Origin: Candidatus Ecksteinia adelgidicola
GTDB lineage: Bacteria; Pseudomonadota; Gammaproteobacteria; Enterobacterales; Enterobacteriaceae
Direction: 5' to 3'
NCBI GenBank assembly: GCA_020541345.1
Contig: CP045239.1
Coordinates: forward strand, 124,001-188,000
DNA: 64,000 nt
Shown here: positions 24,649 through 34,231 of the stretch, piece by piece
Numbering within the stretch: the stretch's first letter is position 1
How the letters are laid out: every line of letters starts with the position of its first letter
Translations under genes and position numbers: made by a program
The notes under the pieces: generated by a model
Databases searched by the model: none
The model's input: only the letters and a program-made list of their open reading frames with translations
What the model was told of the DNA's origin: nothing

Positions 24649-25842
24649 ATGAATAATTTTTCAATGCCCTCACAATCAGTAATTGCTATCCTTCCTGCTG
24701 CTGGAATTGGGAAACGTATGCAATCACGCTGTCCAAAGCAATATCTAAACATAGGTCAATATAGTATACTAGAACATACTATTCATGCATTATTTTCTCA
24801 TCCACGTATTAAACAAATAATAGTTGCTATTAATTTTAAAGATCAATATTTTAAAAAACTTCCTATTTTAAATGATCCTAGAGTTATCATAACATTTGGT
24901 GGTAAAAAACGTATTGATACAGTATTAGCTAGTATGAAATTAGTAAAAAATACAGAGTGGGTATTAATACATGACGCAGTTCGTCCTTGTTTACACATAC
25001 AAGACTTAACACGTTTATTAGAAATTACTAAATATAGTAAAATAGGTGGAATTCTTGCCACTCCAGTATGTGATACTATAAAACATTCTCAACCTTATTT
25101 AAGTACTATTTCCCATACTATTGATCGTAAAAATTTATGGCATGCGTTAACGCCGCAATTATTTCCATTAACGTTACTTACATGTTGTTTACAGCGTATT
25201 ATAAAGGAAAATGCAACTATTACAGATGAAGCATCTGCATTAGAATACTGTGGTTATTATCCATTATTAATTAACGGTCGATCAGATAATATTAAAATAA
25301 CAAAACCAGAAGATCTAATGTTAGCAACATTTTATTTTAATCAATTTAAAAAAAATAAGGAGTATACAATGCGTATTGGTCACGGTTTTGATGTCCATTC
25401 ATTCGGTGGGAATAAGCCACTTATTATTAGTGGTGTACATATTCCTTATAAACACGGTTTAGTAGCTCATTCAGATGGTGATGTTGTATTACATGGAGTA
25501 ATTGATGCGCTTTTAGGTTCAGTGGGACTAGGAGATATTGGTCAATTTTTTCCTGATACTGATCCAGCTTTTAAAAATGCTAATAGTCGAAAATTATTAC
25601 ATAAAGCATGGACATTTATTGTTAATAAAGGTTATCGACTAAACAATATAGATATTACTATTATTCTTCAAATACCAATAATCACTCAATATATTCCGAA
25701 CATGCGTTATTTGTTATCAGAAGATCTAAAAACTGACATAGATTGCATTAATATTAAAGCAACTACTACTGAAAAACTTGGATTTATTGGAAGAAAAGAG
25801 GGTATTGCGTGTCAAGTTATTGCATTACTTATTAAAGTATAA
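24649..25842 (+). CDS. ispDF: Fused IspD-IspF: MEP cytidylyltransferase / MECDP synthase
   Basis: One open frame of 397 codons carries two MEP-pathway enzymes. Residues 1-240 match IspD, which makes CDP-methylerythritol from MEP and [13 protein letters not shown] (15-24), K30, D109 in LIHDAVRPC, and K216 in [12 protein letters not shown]. Residues 241-397 match IspF, which cyclises CDP-ME 2-phosphate: metal ligands D248 and H250 in GFDVH, H274 in AHSDGD, H282, and ATTTEKLGF. Both parts have near-normal length (236 and 159 aa in E. coli). The joint EYT-MRIGHG keeps AAGGAG 6 nt before the old IspF ATG, so separate IspF may also be made. The ispD start lacks a clear Shine-Dalgarno; M6 is an alternative start. 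Domain identity is secure; whether the fusion is biological or a base-calling artefact is less so. Confidence 0.93.
   Translation: MNNFSMPSQSVIAILPAAGIGKRMQSRCPKQYLNIGQYSILEHTIHALFSHPRIKQIIVAINFKDQYFKKLPILNDPRVIITFGGKKRIDTVLASMKLVKNTEWVLIHDAVRPCLHIQDLTRLLEITKYSKIGGILATPVCDTIKHSQPYLSTISHTIDRKNLWHALTPQLFPLTLLTCCLQRIIKENATITDEASALEYCGYYPLLINGRSDNIKITKPEDLMLATFYFNQFKKNKEYTMRIGHGFDVHSFGGNKPLIISGVHIPYKHGLVAHSDGDVVLHGVIDALLGSVGLGDIGQFFPDTDPAFKNANSRKLLHKAWTFIVNKGYRLNNIDITIILQIPIITQYIPNMRYLLSEDLKTDIDCINIKATTTEKLGFIGRKEGIACQVIALLIKV
25357..25371 (+). promoter_or_regulatory. Shine-Dalgarno and ATG of IspF inside the fused frame
   Basis: AAGGAG at 25357-25362 is followed 6 nt later by ATG at 25369-25371, where the IspF homology begins ([10 protein letters not shown]). 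This is among the best ribosome-binding sites in the window. It suggests that free IspF is produced alongside any fusion protein. Confidence 0.8.
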
Positions 25843-27893
25843 AATTATTTAAATTCCATTTTTTTATTTTTATTAAATATAATACAAGAAAAAATAGAAT
25901 TTATTAATATTTTATAAAAAAGTTTTTATAAATAAAAAAGATGATTATATTTATGATCATTTTTATATTTAGTATTTCTATTAAATAGAATTTTCATTAT
26001 TTTTATAATATTTTATTTTATTTAAAAAAAAATAAACAAAACAAAAACTAAATTTTAAAAAATAATTATTTAACATATTGAAAATATAATGTTTACTAAT
26101 CTTCAATATAAATTTTATAATATTTAAAATTTTAGATATATTTTATTATATTGATAAAATATAATAATTTTTTTAATGAAACCTTACTTATAAACTATTT
26201 TATTTTTTTCATATTTTTATAAAAATAAATTATGTTTTAAAGTAAAAAAAACAGAATGCTATGTTTTATAGTTAAAAAATAGTTTGATTAAATTTTATAG
26301 ATCATTAATTAAAAATATGAAATAAGTTTTGTATATTTTATAATAAAAAATAATTTAATATTACTTATTTTAATTATTAATAAATTATATTTTATTATCT
26401 TAACTAATAATAATATAAATTATTTTCTATTTTATTCTTCAAAATACAATGTTTTTTAAAAATATAAATGTTGATATACAAATTATGTTATTATGACTTA
26501 TTTAAAAAAATGAAAAATATTATTATTTTAAAAATTTAAAATAACTTTACAATAAACATATTATAAAAATATAATATATTTATACTAAATGACTAAAAAT
26601 AACATAAATTAAATTTTAACAGAATACTATCATGCATCTAATATTATTAAACGATTTTTAATATTAATAATACGTGTTATTTAAATAACAAAACGTATGT
26701 CTTATTACATTTTATAAAAAAATAAGATTTATATTAATTTTATTTTTTATTGTTTTTTTTGTAAAATATATAAATAAAAAATGATGCGTTAAGAATATTT
26801 ATAATTATATATGATATAAATATAAAAATATTATAATTTAAACAAAAAATTATAATAAAATAATAGAATAGACGTTTACATTAAAAAATTAATTAATTTA
26901 ATAAATTATTTTTTTAATAAAAATTTTAATTTTTTAAAATTTATCATGTTATGTAATATATTTATCATATTATGTAATATATTTATTTTAATTTTTTATT
27001 CTTATATAAAATATCATTTACTAATACTATGTTATAATTCAATAACAATATTATTTTTTATATTAAAAAAGTCTTTATAATTTTAATTAATAATATTTTT
27101 AATACATTTTGTAGCATTGTTTGACATGAAAATATATGTATTTTATTTAAAATATAAATGTTATGATATTTTTTTTATTTTTATATATAAAAGTTTTTTA
27201 ACATTTAAAATATCATTAATTAAAATTATAAAAACTGTAAATGATATAAATTAGTTAACTTATAAAAATTATAAAAATATAAAACAATATAAATATAAAA
27301 AACTTATGTATATATTAAAATATTATAAAATTATAAATAATTATTATTAATATTAAATACGTTATTTATTATAAAATGTTTATAAGTTACATACATCTTT
27401 TTATCAGATTAATATTAAATATTTTAATAAATAATTATTTTTAACACTTATTTTTAATACTTAATAAATAAAAAAACACATTATTTAATTATAAATTAAT
27501 AATACTATACAGTCTAATAAAAATATATGTTATAATATTTTTCTTTATTTTTGCAATTATTTAATTTACTTTATCAAAAGAACAATACTAATATCATTAA
27601 ATATTTTTTCATTGAATTTTTAGTATGTAATATTATTAATCACAATACATTTCAACGCTTGATTATTAATATCATTAATTAAAAATTTTATTATATTACA
27701 CACTTTTATTAAAAAATAAATAATTAATTTTACTTTACAATAAAAAAATTTAATCAAAAAAATTATTAAATGTTTTATTTTTATAATCATAAATATAGTT
27801 TAACTTTAAAATATATTAGTAATGCACTAACATATTAAACATGTTACGCTACAAAATTTTATTACTATAACTATAAAAACTAGGAAAAATTTT
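25843..27893. other. 2 kb gene-free region between ispDF and deoB
   Basis: A/T sequence without a readable gene. In E. coli deoC and deoA precede deoB, and neither can be read here. One 21-bp tandem duplication is listed. Confidence 0.65.
26941..26982. repeat. 21-bp tandem duplication
   Basis: Two adjacent 21-bp copies beginning TTATCAT and ending TAATATAT, with one mismatch, in non-coding sequence. Confidence 0.85.
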
Positions 27894-29117
27894 ATGAAAC
27901 GTCTTTTTATCATAGTACTAGATTCTTTTGGCATTGGTGCTAGTTCTGATGCTAAACGTTTTGGTGATGAAGGATCTAACACCTTAGGGCATATTGCTGA
28001 AGTTGCTGCACGTGGTGAAGCAAATATTGGTCGAGAAGGCATATTAAAATTACCAAATTTAAATTGTCTCGGATTAGGTAAAGCAGCAGAAGCTTCTACA
28101 GGACAATATCCACAAGGATTAAATAATAATATAAAAATTATTGGTGCTTATGGTTATGCTAGTGAATTATCTTCTGGCAAAGATACTCAATCAGGTCATT
28201 GGGAAATTGCTGGTGTACCAGTATTATTTGATTGGGATTATTTTAAAGATCTATATTGCAGTTTTCCAAAATCATTACTTAAAAAGATAGTACAACGCGC
28301 AAATCTCACTGGATATTTAGGAAATTGTCATTCTTCTGGAACAATCATTCTCGATCAGTTAGGAGAAAAACATATTCAAAGTAGCAAACCAATTTTTTAT
28401 ACTTCTTCTGATTCTGTATTTCAAATTGCTTGTCATGAAAATATTTTTGGTTTAGAACGTTTATATTCACTATGTAATATAACTCGAAAAATACTTATTG
28501 AAGATGGGTATAATATTGGTCGTGTTATTGCACGACCATTTATTGGAAAAAAACCAGGAAAATTTCAGCGTACTAGTAATCGATGTGATTTAGCAATTCC
28601 ACCATCTTCAGCAACAGTATTAAAGAAACTAGTTGATGAAAAAAAAGGTCAAGTAATATCTATTGGTAAAATTGCAGATATCTATGCTAATGTTGGTATT
28701 ACTAAAAAATTAAAAGCAACTGGTATTAATATGTTATTTGATGTCACATTAAGTGAAATAAAACAGGCTAAAAATAATACTATTGTATTTGCTAATTTTG
28801 TTGATTTCGATTCTTCTTATGGACATCGTCGAGATGTAGCAGGATATGCAACTGCATTAGAACTTTTTGATCGTCGTTTACCAGAATTATTACAGCAAGT
28901 AAAAAATAATGATATTATTATATTTACTGCTGATCATGGTTGTGATCCGACCTGGAAAGGTACTAATCATACTCGTGAAAATATTCCGATTCTTATTTAT
29001 GGTGAAAAAATACAAGCAGGATCATTAGGGCATCGAAAAACGTTTGCTGATATTGGTCAAACAATTGCTCAATATTTTAATACATCACCTATGGATTACG
29101 GTACATCTATGCTATAA
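27894..29117 (+). CDS. deoB: Phosphopentomutase
   Basis: Interconverts ribose 1-phosphate and ribose 5-phosphate (and the deoxy forms), feeding sugar from nucleoside breakdown into the pentose phosphate pathway or PRPP synthesis. The protein is 407 aa, exactly the E. coli length. The metal site of the alkaline phosphatase superfamily is visible: D10 in [39 protein letters not shown]. The active-site threonine region [11 protein letters not shown] is intact. AGGAAA precedes the ATG. deoD follows 75 nt downstream, as in the E. coli deo operon; deoC and deoA are missing. Confidence 0.97.
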   Translation: MKRLFIIVLDSFGIGASSDAKRFGDEGSNTLGHIAEVAARGEANIGREGILKLPNLNCLGLGKAAEASTGQYPQGLNNNIKIIGAYGYASELSSGKDTQSGHWEIAGVPVLFDWDYFKDLYCSFPKSLLKKIVQRANLTGYLGNCHSSGTIILDQLGEKHIQSSKPIFYTSSDSVFQIACHENIFGLERLYSLCNITRKILIEDGYNIGRVIARPFIGKKPGKFQRTSNRCDLAIPPSSATVLKKLVDEKKGQVISIGKIADIYANVGITKKLKATGINMLFDVTLSEIKQAKNNTIVFANFVDFDSSYGHRRDVAGYATALELFDRRLPELLQQVKNNDIIIFTADHGCDPTWKGTNHTRENIPILIYGEKIQAGSLGHRKTFADIGQTIAQYFNTSPMDYGTSML

Positions 29118-29135
29118 AATCTTTTTTAAGATTTT
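29116..29135 (+). terminator. Hairpin at the deoB stop (weak terminator or processing site)
   Basis: AAAATCTT and AAGATTTT form a perfect 8-bp stem with a TTTT loop, starting within the deoB stop codon and followed by a single extra T and an A-rich stretch. It could reduce read-through into deoD or protect mRNA ends. It lacks a strong T tract. Confidence 0.4.
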
Positions 29136-29192
29136 TAAAGATTAAAAAATGTTAAGATTAACATGTGTATTATTTTTTTTAAAGGAAATATT

Positions 29193-29924
29193 ATGGTTAC
29201 ACCACATTTTAATGCTAAAAGAAAAGATTTTTCTGATGTAGTATTAATGTCAGGCGATCCCCTTCGTGTCAAATATATTGCAAAAACTTTTCTTAAAAAT
29301 TCAATAGAAGTAACCAACGTAAGAAACATGTTAGGTTTTACTGGTATGTATAAAAATCGACGAATATCTATAATGGGGCATGGTATGGGAATTCCATCAT
29401 GTTCTATTTATGCATATGAATTAATTACAGAATTTGGTGTAAAAAAAATTATTCGTTTAGGATCTTGTGGTGCAGTTCGTGATGATATTGCGTTAAATGA
29501 TATAGTAATTGGAATGGGTGCTTGTACTGATTCTAAAGTAAATCGATTACGATTTAAAGATAATGATTATGCAGCAATTGCTGACTTTAATATGTTATAT
29601 TATGCAGTAAATGCAGCAAAAATGCAAGGTATTTCAGTTCGAGTAGGAAATTTTTTTTCTACTGATCTTTTTTATACACCAGATACACAAATATTTAAAA
29701 TAATGAAAAAATATGGAATTCTAGGTGTAGAAATGGAAGCAGCAGGTATTTATGGTGTTGTTGCCGAGTTACAAGAAAAATTTCAATGTAAAGCACTTAC
29801 TATTTGTACAGTATCTGATCATATTTTTCGTCATGAAGCAATTACTTCGACAGAACGTCAAATTAGTTTTAACGAAATGATTTTAATTGCCTTAGAATCT
29901 GTTATTCTAAGTGAAAAACTTTAA
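29193..29924 (+). CDS. deoD: Purine nucleoside phosphorylase DeoD
   Basis: Phosphorolysis of inosine, guanosine, adenosine and their deoxy forms to base plus (deoxy)ribose 1-phosphate; a cytosolic hexamer. I start at 29193 ([13 protein letters not shown]) because it aligns with the E. coli start MATPHINAEMGDF and AAAGGA lies 6 nt upstream; an in-frame ATG 30 nt earlier has neither. This gives 243 aa (E. coli 239). Phosphate-binding SGDPLR (20-25) and RLGSCGA, nucleoside-binding VEMEAAG, and the catalytic aspartate in SDH are present. A few extra residues occur in AELQEKFQ. The products feed DeoB and Hpt. Confidence 0.96.
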   Translation: MVTPHFNAKRKDFSDVVLMSGDPLRVKYIAKTFLKNSIEVTNVRNMLGFTGMYKNRRISIMGHGMGIPSCSIYAYELITEFGVKKIIRLGSCGAVRDDIALNDIVIGMGACTDSKVNRLRFKDNDYAAIADFNMLYYAVNAAKMQGISVRVGNFFSTDLFYTPDTQIFKIMKKYGILGVEMEAAGIYGVVAELQEKFQCKALTICTVSDHIFRHEAITSTERQISFNEMILIALESVILSEKL

Positions 29925-31739
29925 TGATATAACAATGTTTATATGTTATTAATATTTGTATAACATTAAAACACTAATTATTAAAATACTAATTGATTAT
30001 TTAATTAATTATTTAATAAAAAAATATATTTATATTTTAGTATATTTAAATTAATGTATTAAATATTTTTAATACTTTATTTAAAAAATAAAAATTTTAA
30101 TCATTTATATGATATTTAATATAATAATATTATCTTTTATATAAAAATAAAAAACATAAATAGAACGATATTACATTTTACTTAAAATAAAATATATTTT
30201 TTATATATTCATGCTTTTATATTTAAAATATTATTTGTATTTTTATTTAACTTAGTATTTGTATTAATAATAAATTTTTATTTTTTTTAAAATATTTATT
30301 TTGTTAATATTTTATAAAATTAATATTAAAATAAGAATGCATGTTTATTAAAGTTTGTTTTCATATATTTTATATAAGTATGTTGATAACGTTGACAATT
30401 GCTTTATATATTATTTATAATTTAATATTTTTATTAAATTTAATTTATATTATAAAATATTAATATTTTATAATAAATCATTTAAAAAATGATAAATATA
30501 ATAACATTTGTATGTAAAATATATATCAAAAAAATAAAATTATATTGTATATTGTGATAATTTATTTACTTCTATTTTATAATATAATTATATAAAATAA
30601 TATATGTCAAATATATTATAAAATAGTTATCGTATATAAAAGATAAAATTTTAATATATTCATTACATTTTTTAAATATTATTAAATACAACTTAATTTT
30701 TTTTGATACACATAACAAATTATAATTAATTGTTATTGTTATTTATTTAAGTACATTGTATATTATTTAATAATATATTATAAATTAGTTTTAATCATTA
30801 CATGTTACATCATTTATTTTAAAATATCTTTTTATAAAAAATTTTATTAATAATATCGATCAATGTTTAATTAGTATTTGTTTTTATAAAAAAATTAAAT
30901 TAATTTTTTTATAAATTTATACTTAGAATTTTGAATAAAATATATAAGATTTTATGAATATTTGTATTTTATTATCATATTATAAAAATAATTTAATAAT
31001 AAAAAAAATATATTTTTAAATTTTTTAAGAATATTTAATTTTTATTTTTTAATATATTATGTATTTTTTATTTTAATAATTATTATTATTTTAAATATGT
31101 TAATTATATGCATATAATATTATAGTAATGGTATACTAAAAACACTTTATGTTGATAATTTTTAAATAAATTTTTAATGTTTTTAATAATTATATTATAA
31201 ATATAAAACGTTTCTTATTAAAATTTTATAATATATTTTATATGTTTTTATATTTATATATCAAAATAAATTTTATTATAACTTTATTTTTTATATAAAT
31301 TATTTTATTTACTTAATATTTCTAATAATATATGAAATAAAATAAAGAACTTAAATAATCTAATATTTTATATTAAAATATATTGTAATTATATGTTTTA
31401 AATTATATTGAGTAATGTTTTATAATTAAAATTATATACATGTAAATTGACATTATTTTAAAAATTTTATATACATCATTTAAAATAATTTATATAGTAT
31501 TATCTATTTTTGTGTTTGAAATAAAACATATGTGATAAAATAAGACAAATTTTATAAAATTATATTTTAAATGTTTAATTATGAACATTTTTATTAAATG
31601 TTAATTTAAATTAAACGTAAAAATACAAAACGTAAATTTATTTTAATGTTTATATTTTTATTTTTAATAAACATTTAAATTATTAAACTATAGATGTTCA
31701 AAAAATAAAATAATAAATATTTTTCTTTAAATTTATTTT
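29925..31739. other. 1.8 kb gene-free region between deoD and ppiD
   Basis: Very A/T-rich spacer between convergent deoD and ppiD. No gene, clear terminator or repeat family recognised. Confidence 0.65.
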
Positions 31740-33623
31740 TTATATTTTATTATTTTTAATATTATTAAATGTTATTTTAGCATGTTTATTTAAACTGTTT
31801 AATAGAAAAGATAAGGAAATATTTGTAGAATTTTCTTTTATTTTCTCAATAAAATTTTTTATTTTATCATCAGATAAATGATCTGATTGAATTGAAATTA
31901 ATTTAATTAGTACTACGTTATTATTCACGTCTTGTGATATAGCATAAATGGGCATTTTATTAATTAATTGAGGCAATGAAAATATAGTAGTTACTAATGA
32001 ATAATCTTCTGAATAACGTGTAATTTTCTGAACAGCTCCAAAATGTAAATTAGCTAATGTCATTGCTTTATTACCTTTTCCTTTTTTGAGTAGAGATAAT
32101 AATTGTTGACCTTGTAATCTTGCTTGATTAATTGCTTTATTATATTTTACTTGATTTATGATATCACTTTTTACTTTATCAAAAGATTTTATGCTAGCTT
32201 TTTTTTTATCTATTATTCTAATAACAAATGCACGCGTATTGCTTATAGTAATGATATCAGAATTTTTATATGATAAAGCATCTTTTTTAATTAATAACTC
32301 ATCAAAGATAGTTTTAATTATTGGTTTAAAATTTAACGCAGAAGGTATATTGTCAAAACTAAACCAATTAGTATATATTGCTTTTATACCAGCTACTTTT
32401 TCAACAAAATCTAATGATGTGTTTTTAGTCATTGCTGCTTTACTTACTTTCTTTTTTAAAAAATAATATTCTGTTAATGTTTTTCTTTCTTTTATTTTTT
32501 TATAGAGAAGATTATATACCTCATGTAGAGGTTGTATTTTTTTAAACTGAATATCATTCAGACGAATAACTAAATATCCAGAAGAAGATTTAATTACGCT
32601 AGAAATTTGCCCTTTTTTAGTTAAATGAGCATCTTTTAATTCTTTAAAGGTACTATTTGAATCAAACCAACCTAATTTTCCTCCAGTACGACGTGAAATA
32701 ATATCAATAGATTTACTTTTTGCTAAATCAGAAAACTCTTTTCCTTTTTTTAATTGATTTAATACTTCCAGTGCTTCTTGTTCAGTGTTAAGCTGAATTA
32801 CACTATAATTTTTACGTTCAGGATAACTAAATTCATTTTTATGCGTTATATAATATGCATTAACGTCTTTATAATAAACTTTTACTTTCTTTTTAATTAA
32901 TGTAACATCTATTGGAATATAAGATATTTTTACTTGTTCTGGAATAATAAACTGATCTTGGTTTTTATGGTAATAAAATATTAATTCATTGTTGTTAATA
33001 TTTTGCTTATTTTTTAATTGGTTTATATTTATTGTAGCTAATTGTACATATCGATGTTGTAACATTAAAGAAGAAATAGTGTGGTATTCGTAAGGTAAGA
33101 CAAAATCTGAATTACCGAAAACTGTAATAAGTTGTCGATTCATTAATTGCTGACGAACAATTTTAGCAAAATAATCTGTAGTATATCCTATTTGATGAAT
33201 TATACTAAGATATTTGTCATTATTAAATTGATTGTTAATTTTAAAATAAGGTTGATTTCGAATTTCATTTTTAATTTGATCATTACTAATACTAATACCT
33301 AATTTCTTAGCATATTGATTTAATAAAATATCATTAATTAATTGCGTTAATACTCGTTGATGCATTTTTTTTATATATTCTTTTTGTTCTATTAAACTTA
33401 AATTTTGATTATTTAATTGTTTGTTTATATATTGATCTTCAATAAAAAATAATCGCTCTATTTCAGTTTTCTTAATAGATTGACCATTTACTTTAACTAT
33501 GTAATTGCGATCAATATTAATGAGGTAATTACCGATTCCTGTTAGCATCAATGATAAAATAATTAACACTAAAATCATTTTAAACATTATATGATTTACA
33601 GCTGTACGCATATTGTTTATCAT
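31740..33623 (-). CDS. ppiD: Periplasmic folding chaperone PpiD
   Basis: Membrane-anchored chaperone facing the periplasm and associated with the Sec translocon, assisting newly exported proteins. The protein is 627 aa (E. coli 623). A short cytoplasmic N-terminus is followed by one membrane anchor (about residues 13-31), a SurA-like N-terminal chaperone region, a parvulin-like domain (about 265-360, including GGKLGWFDSNSTF and IKSSSGYLVIRL) and a long C-terminal region with NFKPI. The start MINNMRT aligns with E. coli MMDSLRT. GGAG lies about 13 nt upstream. Lysine and asparagine content is high and conservation low compared with lon and clpX, typical of this family in symbionts. Confidence 0.93.
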   Translation of the reverse strand: MINNMRTAVNHIMFKMILVLIILSLMLTGIGNYLINIDRNYIVKVNGQSIKKTEIERLFFIEDQYINKQLNNQNLSLIEQKEYIKKMHQRVLTQLINDILLNQYAKKLGISISNDQIKNEIRNQPYFKINNQFNNDKYLSIIHQIGYTTDYFAKIVRQQLMNRQLITVFGNSDFVLPYEYHTISSLMLQHRYVQLATININQLKNKQNINNNELIFYYHKNQDQFIIPEQVKISYIPIDVTLIKKKVKVYYKDVNAYYITHKNEFSYPERKNYSVIQLNTEQEALEVLNQLKKGKEFSDLAKSKSIDIISRRTGGKLGWFDSNSTFKELKDAHLTKKGQISSVIKSSSGYLVIRLNDIQFKKIQPLHEVYNLLYKKIKERKTLTEYYFLKKKVSKAAMTKNTSLDFVEKVAGIKAIYTNWFSFDNIPSALNFKPIIKTIFDELLIKKDALSYKNSDIITISNTRAFVIRIIDKKKASIKSFDKVKSDIINQVKYNKAINQARLQGQQLLSLLKKGKGNKAMTLANLHFGAVQKITRYSEDYSLVTTIFSLPQLINKMPIYAISQDVNNNVVLIKLISIQSDHLSDDKIKNFIEKIKENSTNISLSFLLNSLNKHAKITFNNIKNNKI

Positions 33624-34231
33624 AATTTCAGCAAGACTCCATTTGTATTAATTAATAGTCCTTATATAAAATGTAAAAATTAATATTTTTAATGAACAAA
33701 ATAATAAGGTTATATTAAAATAATATTTTTGTTTAAAAAATTTTACTTTATTAAATTGTTTTGCAGTATATTAATATTTTTATATATTTAGATTAAAATA
33801 TTAGTTAAAAATTTTATTAAATTAATTATTAATAATAAAAATTTTAAAACATTTATAACATTGCATTTTTTATTATTTAATATGTTTTGAAAATATTCAA
33901 CAATTTTAAACAATAATAATAATTATGTCATATGATTGATTATATTACTTTTAAACAATTCATAAAAAATTAGTTTATGTATTAATAATAATTAAATATT
34001 TCGTAATAATTTTAACAATTTAAAATTAACTTGATTCAAAAATGTATTTTAATTATTTTTATAGCTTTATTACAGTACAATATATACGAGATGAATAAAT
34101 AAAAAATATATACGTTTTATAAAGATATTATAATATAAACAAAGATAAAATATAAGGTTATAAAAATTAAATAAGAATAAAAAAAATAGAAAAAATAATA
34201 AAATTATTTTATATTATCAACTGTATTCTAT
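33624..34231. other. Gene-free gap at the expected hupB position
   Basis: In E. coli hupB (HU-beta, about 270 bp) lies between lon and ppiD. The 608 bp here contain no readable HU gene, so hupB has been lost from this place. Confidence 0.6.

Noticed and set aside
24843-25061. Antisense open frame within ispD (72 codons)
   Set aside because: Lies wholly inside a strongly conserved gene and resembles nothing; it is the complement of conserved ispD codons.
27827-28042. Open frame antisense to the start of deoB
   Set aside because: Shadow of a conserved gene.
29163-29192. Upstream in-frame ATG for deoD
   Set aside because: It adds ten residues that no DeoD has, and the AAAGGA site serves the ATG at 29193.
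29135-29329. Open frame antisense to the start of deoD
   Set aside because: Shadow of a conserved gene.
32158-32466. Open frame antisense to ppiD
   Set aside because: Hydrophobic shadow of lysine- and asparagine-rich ppiD codons; no independent support.
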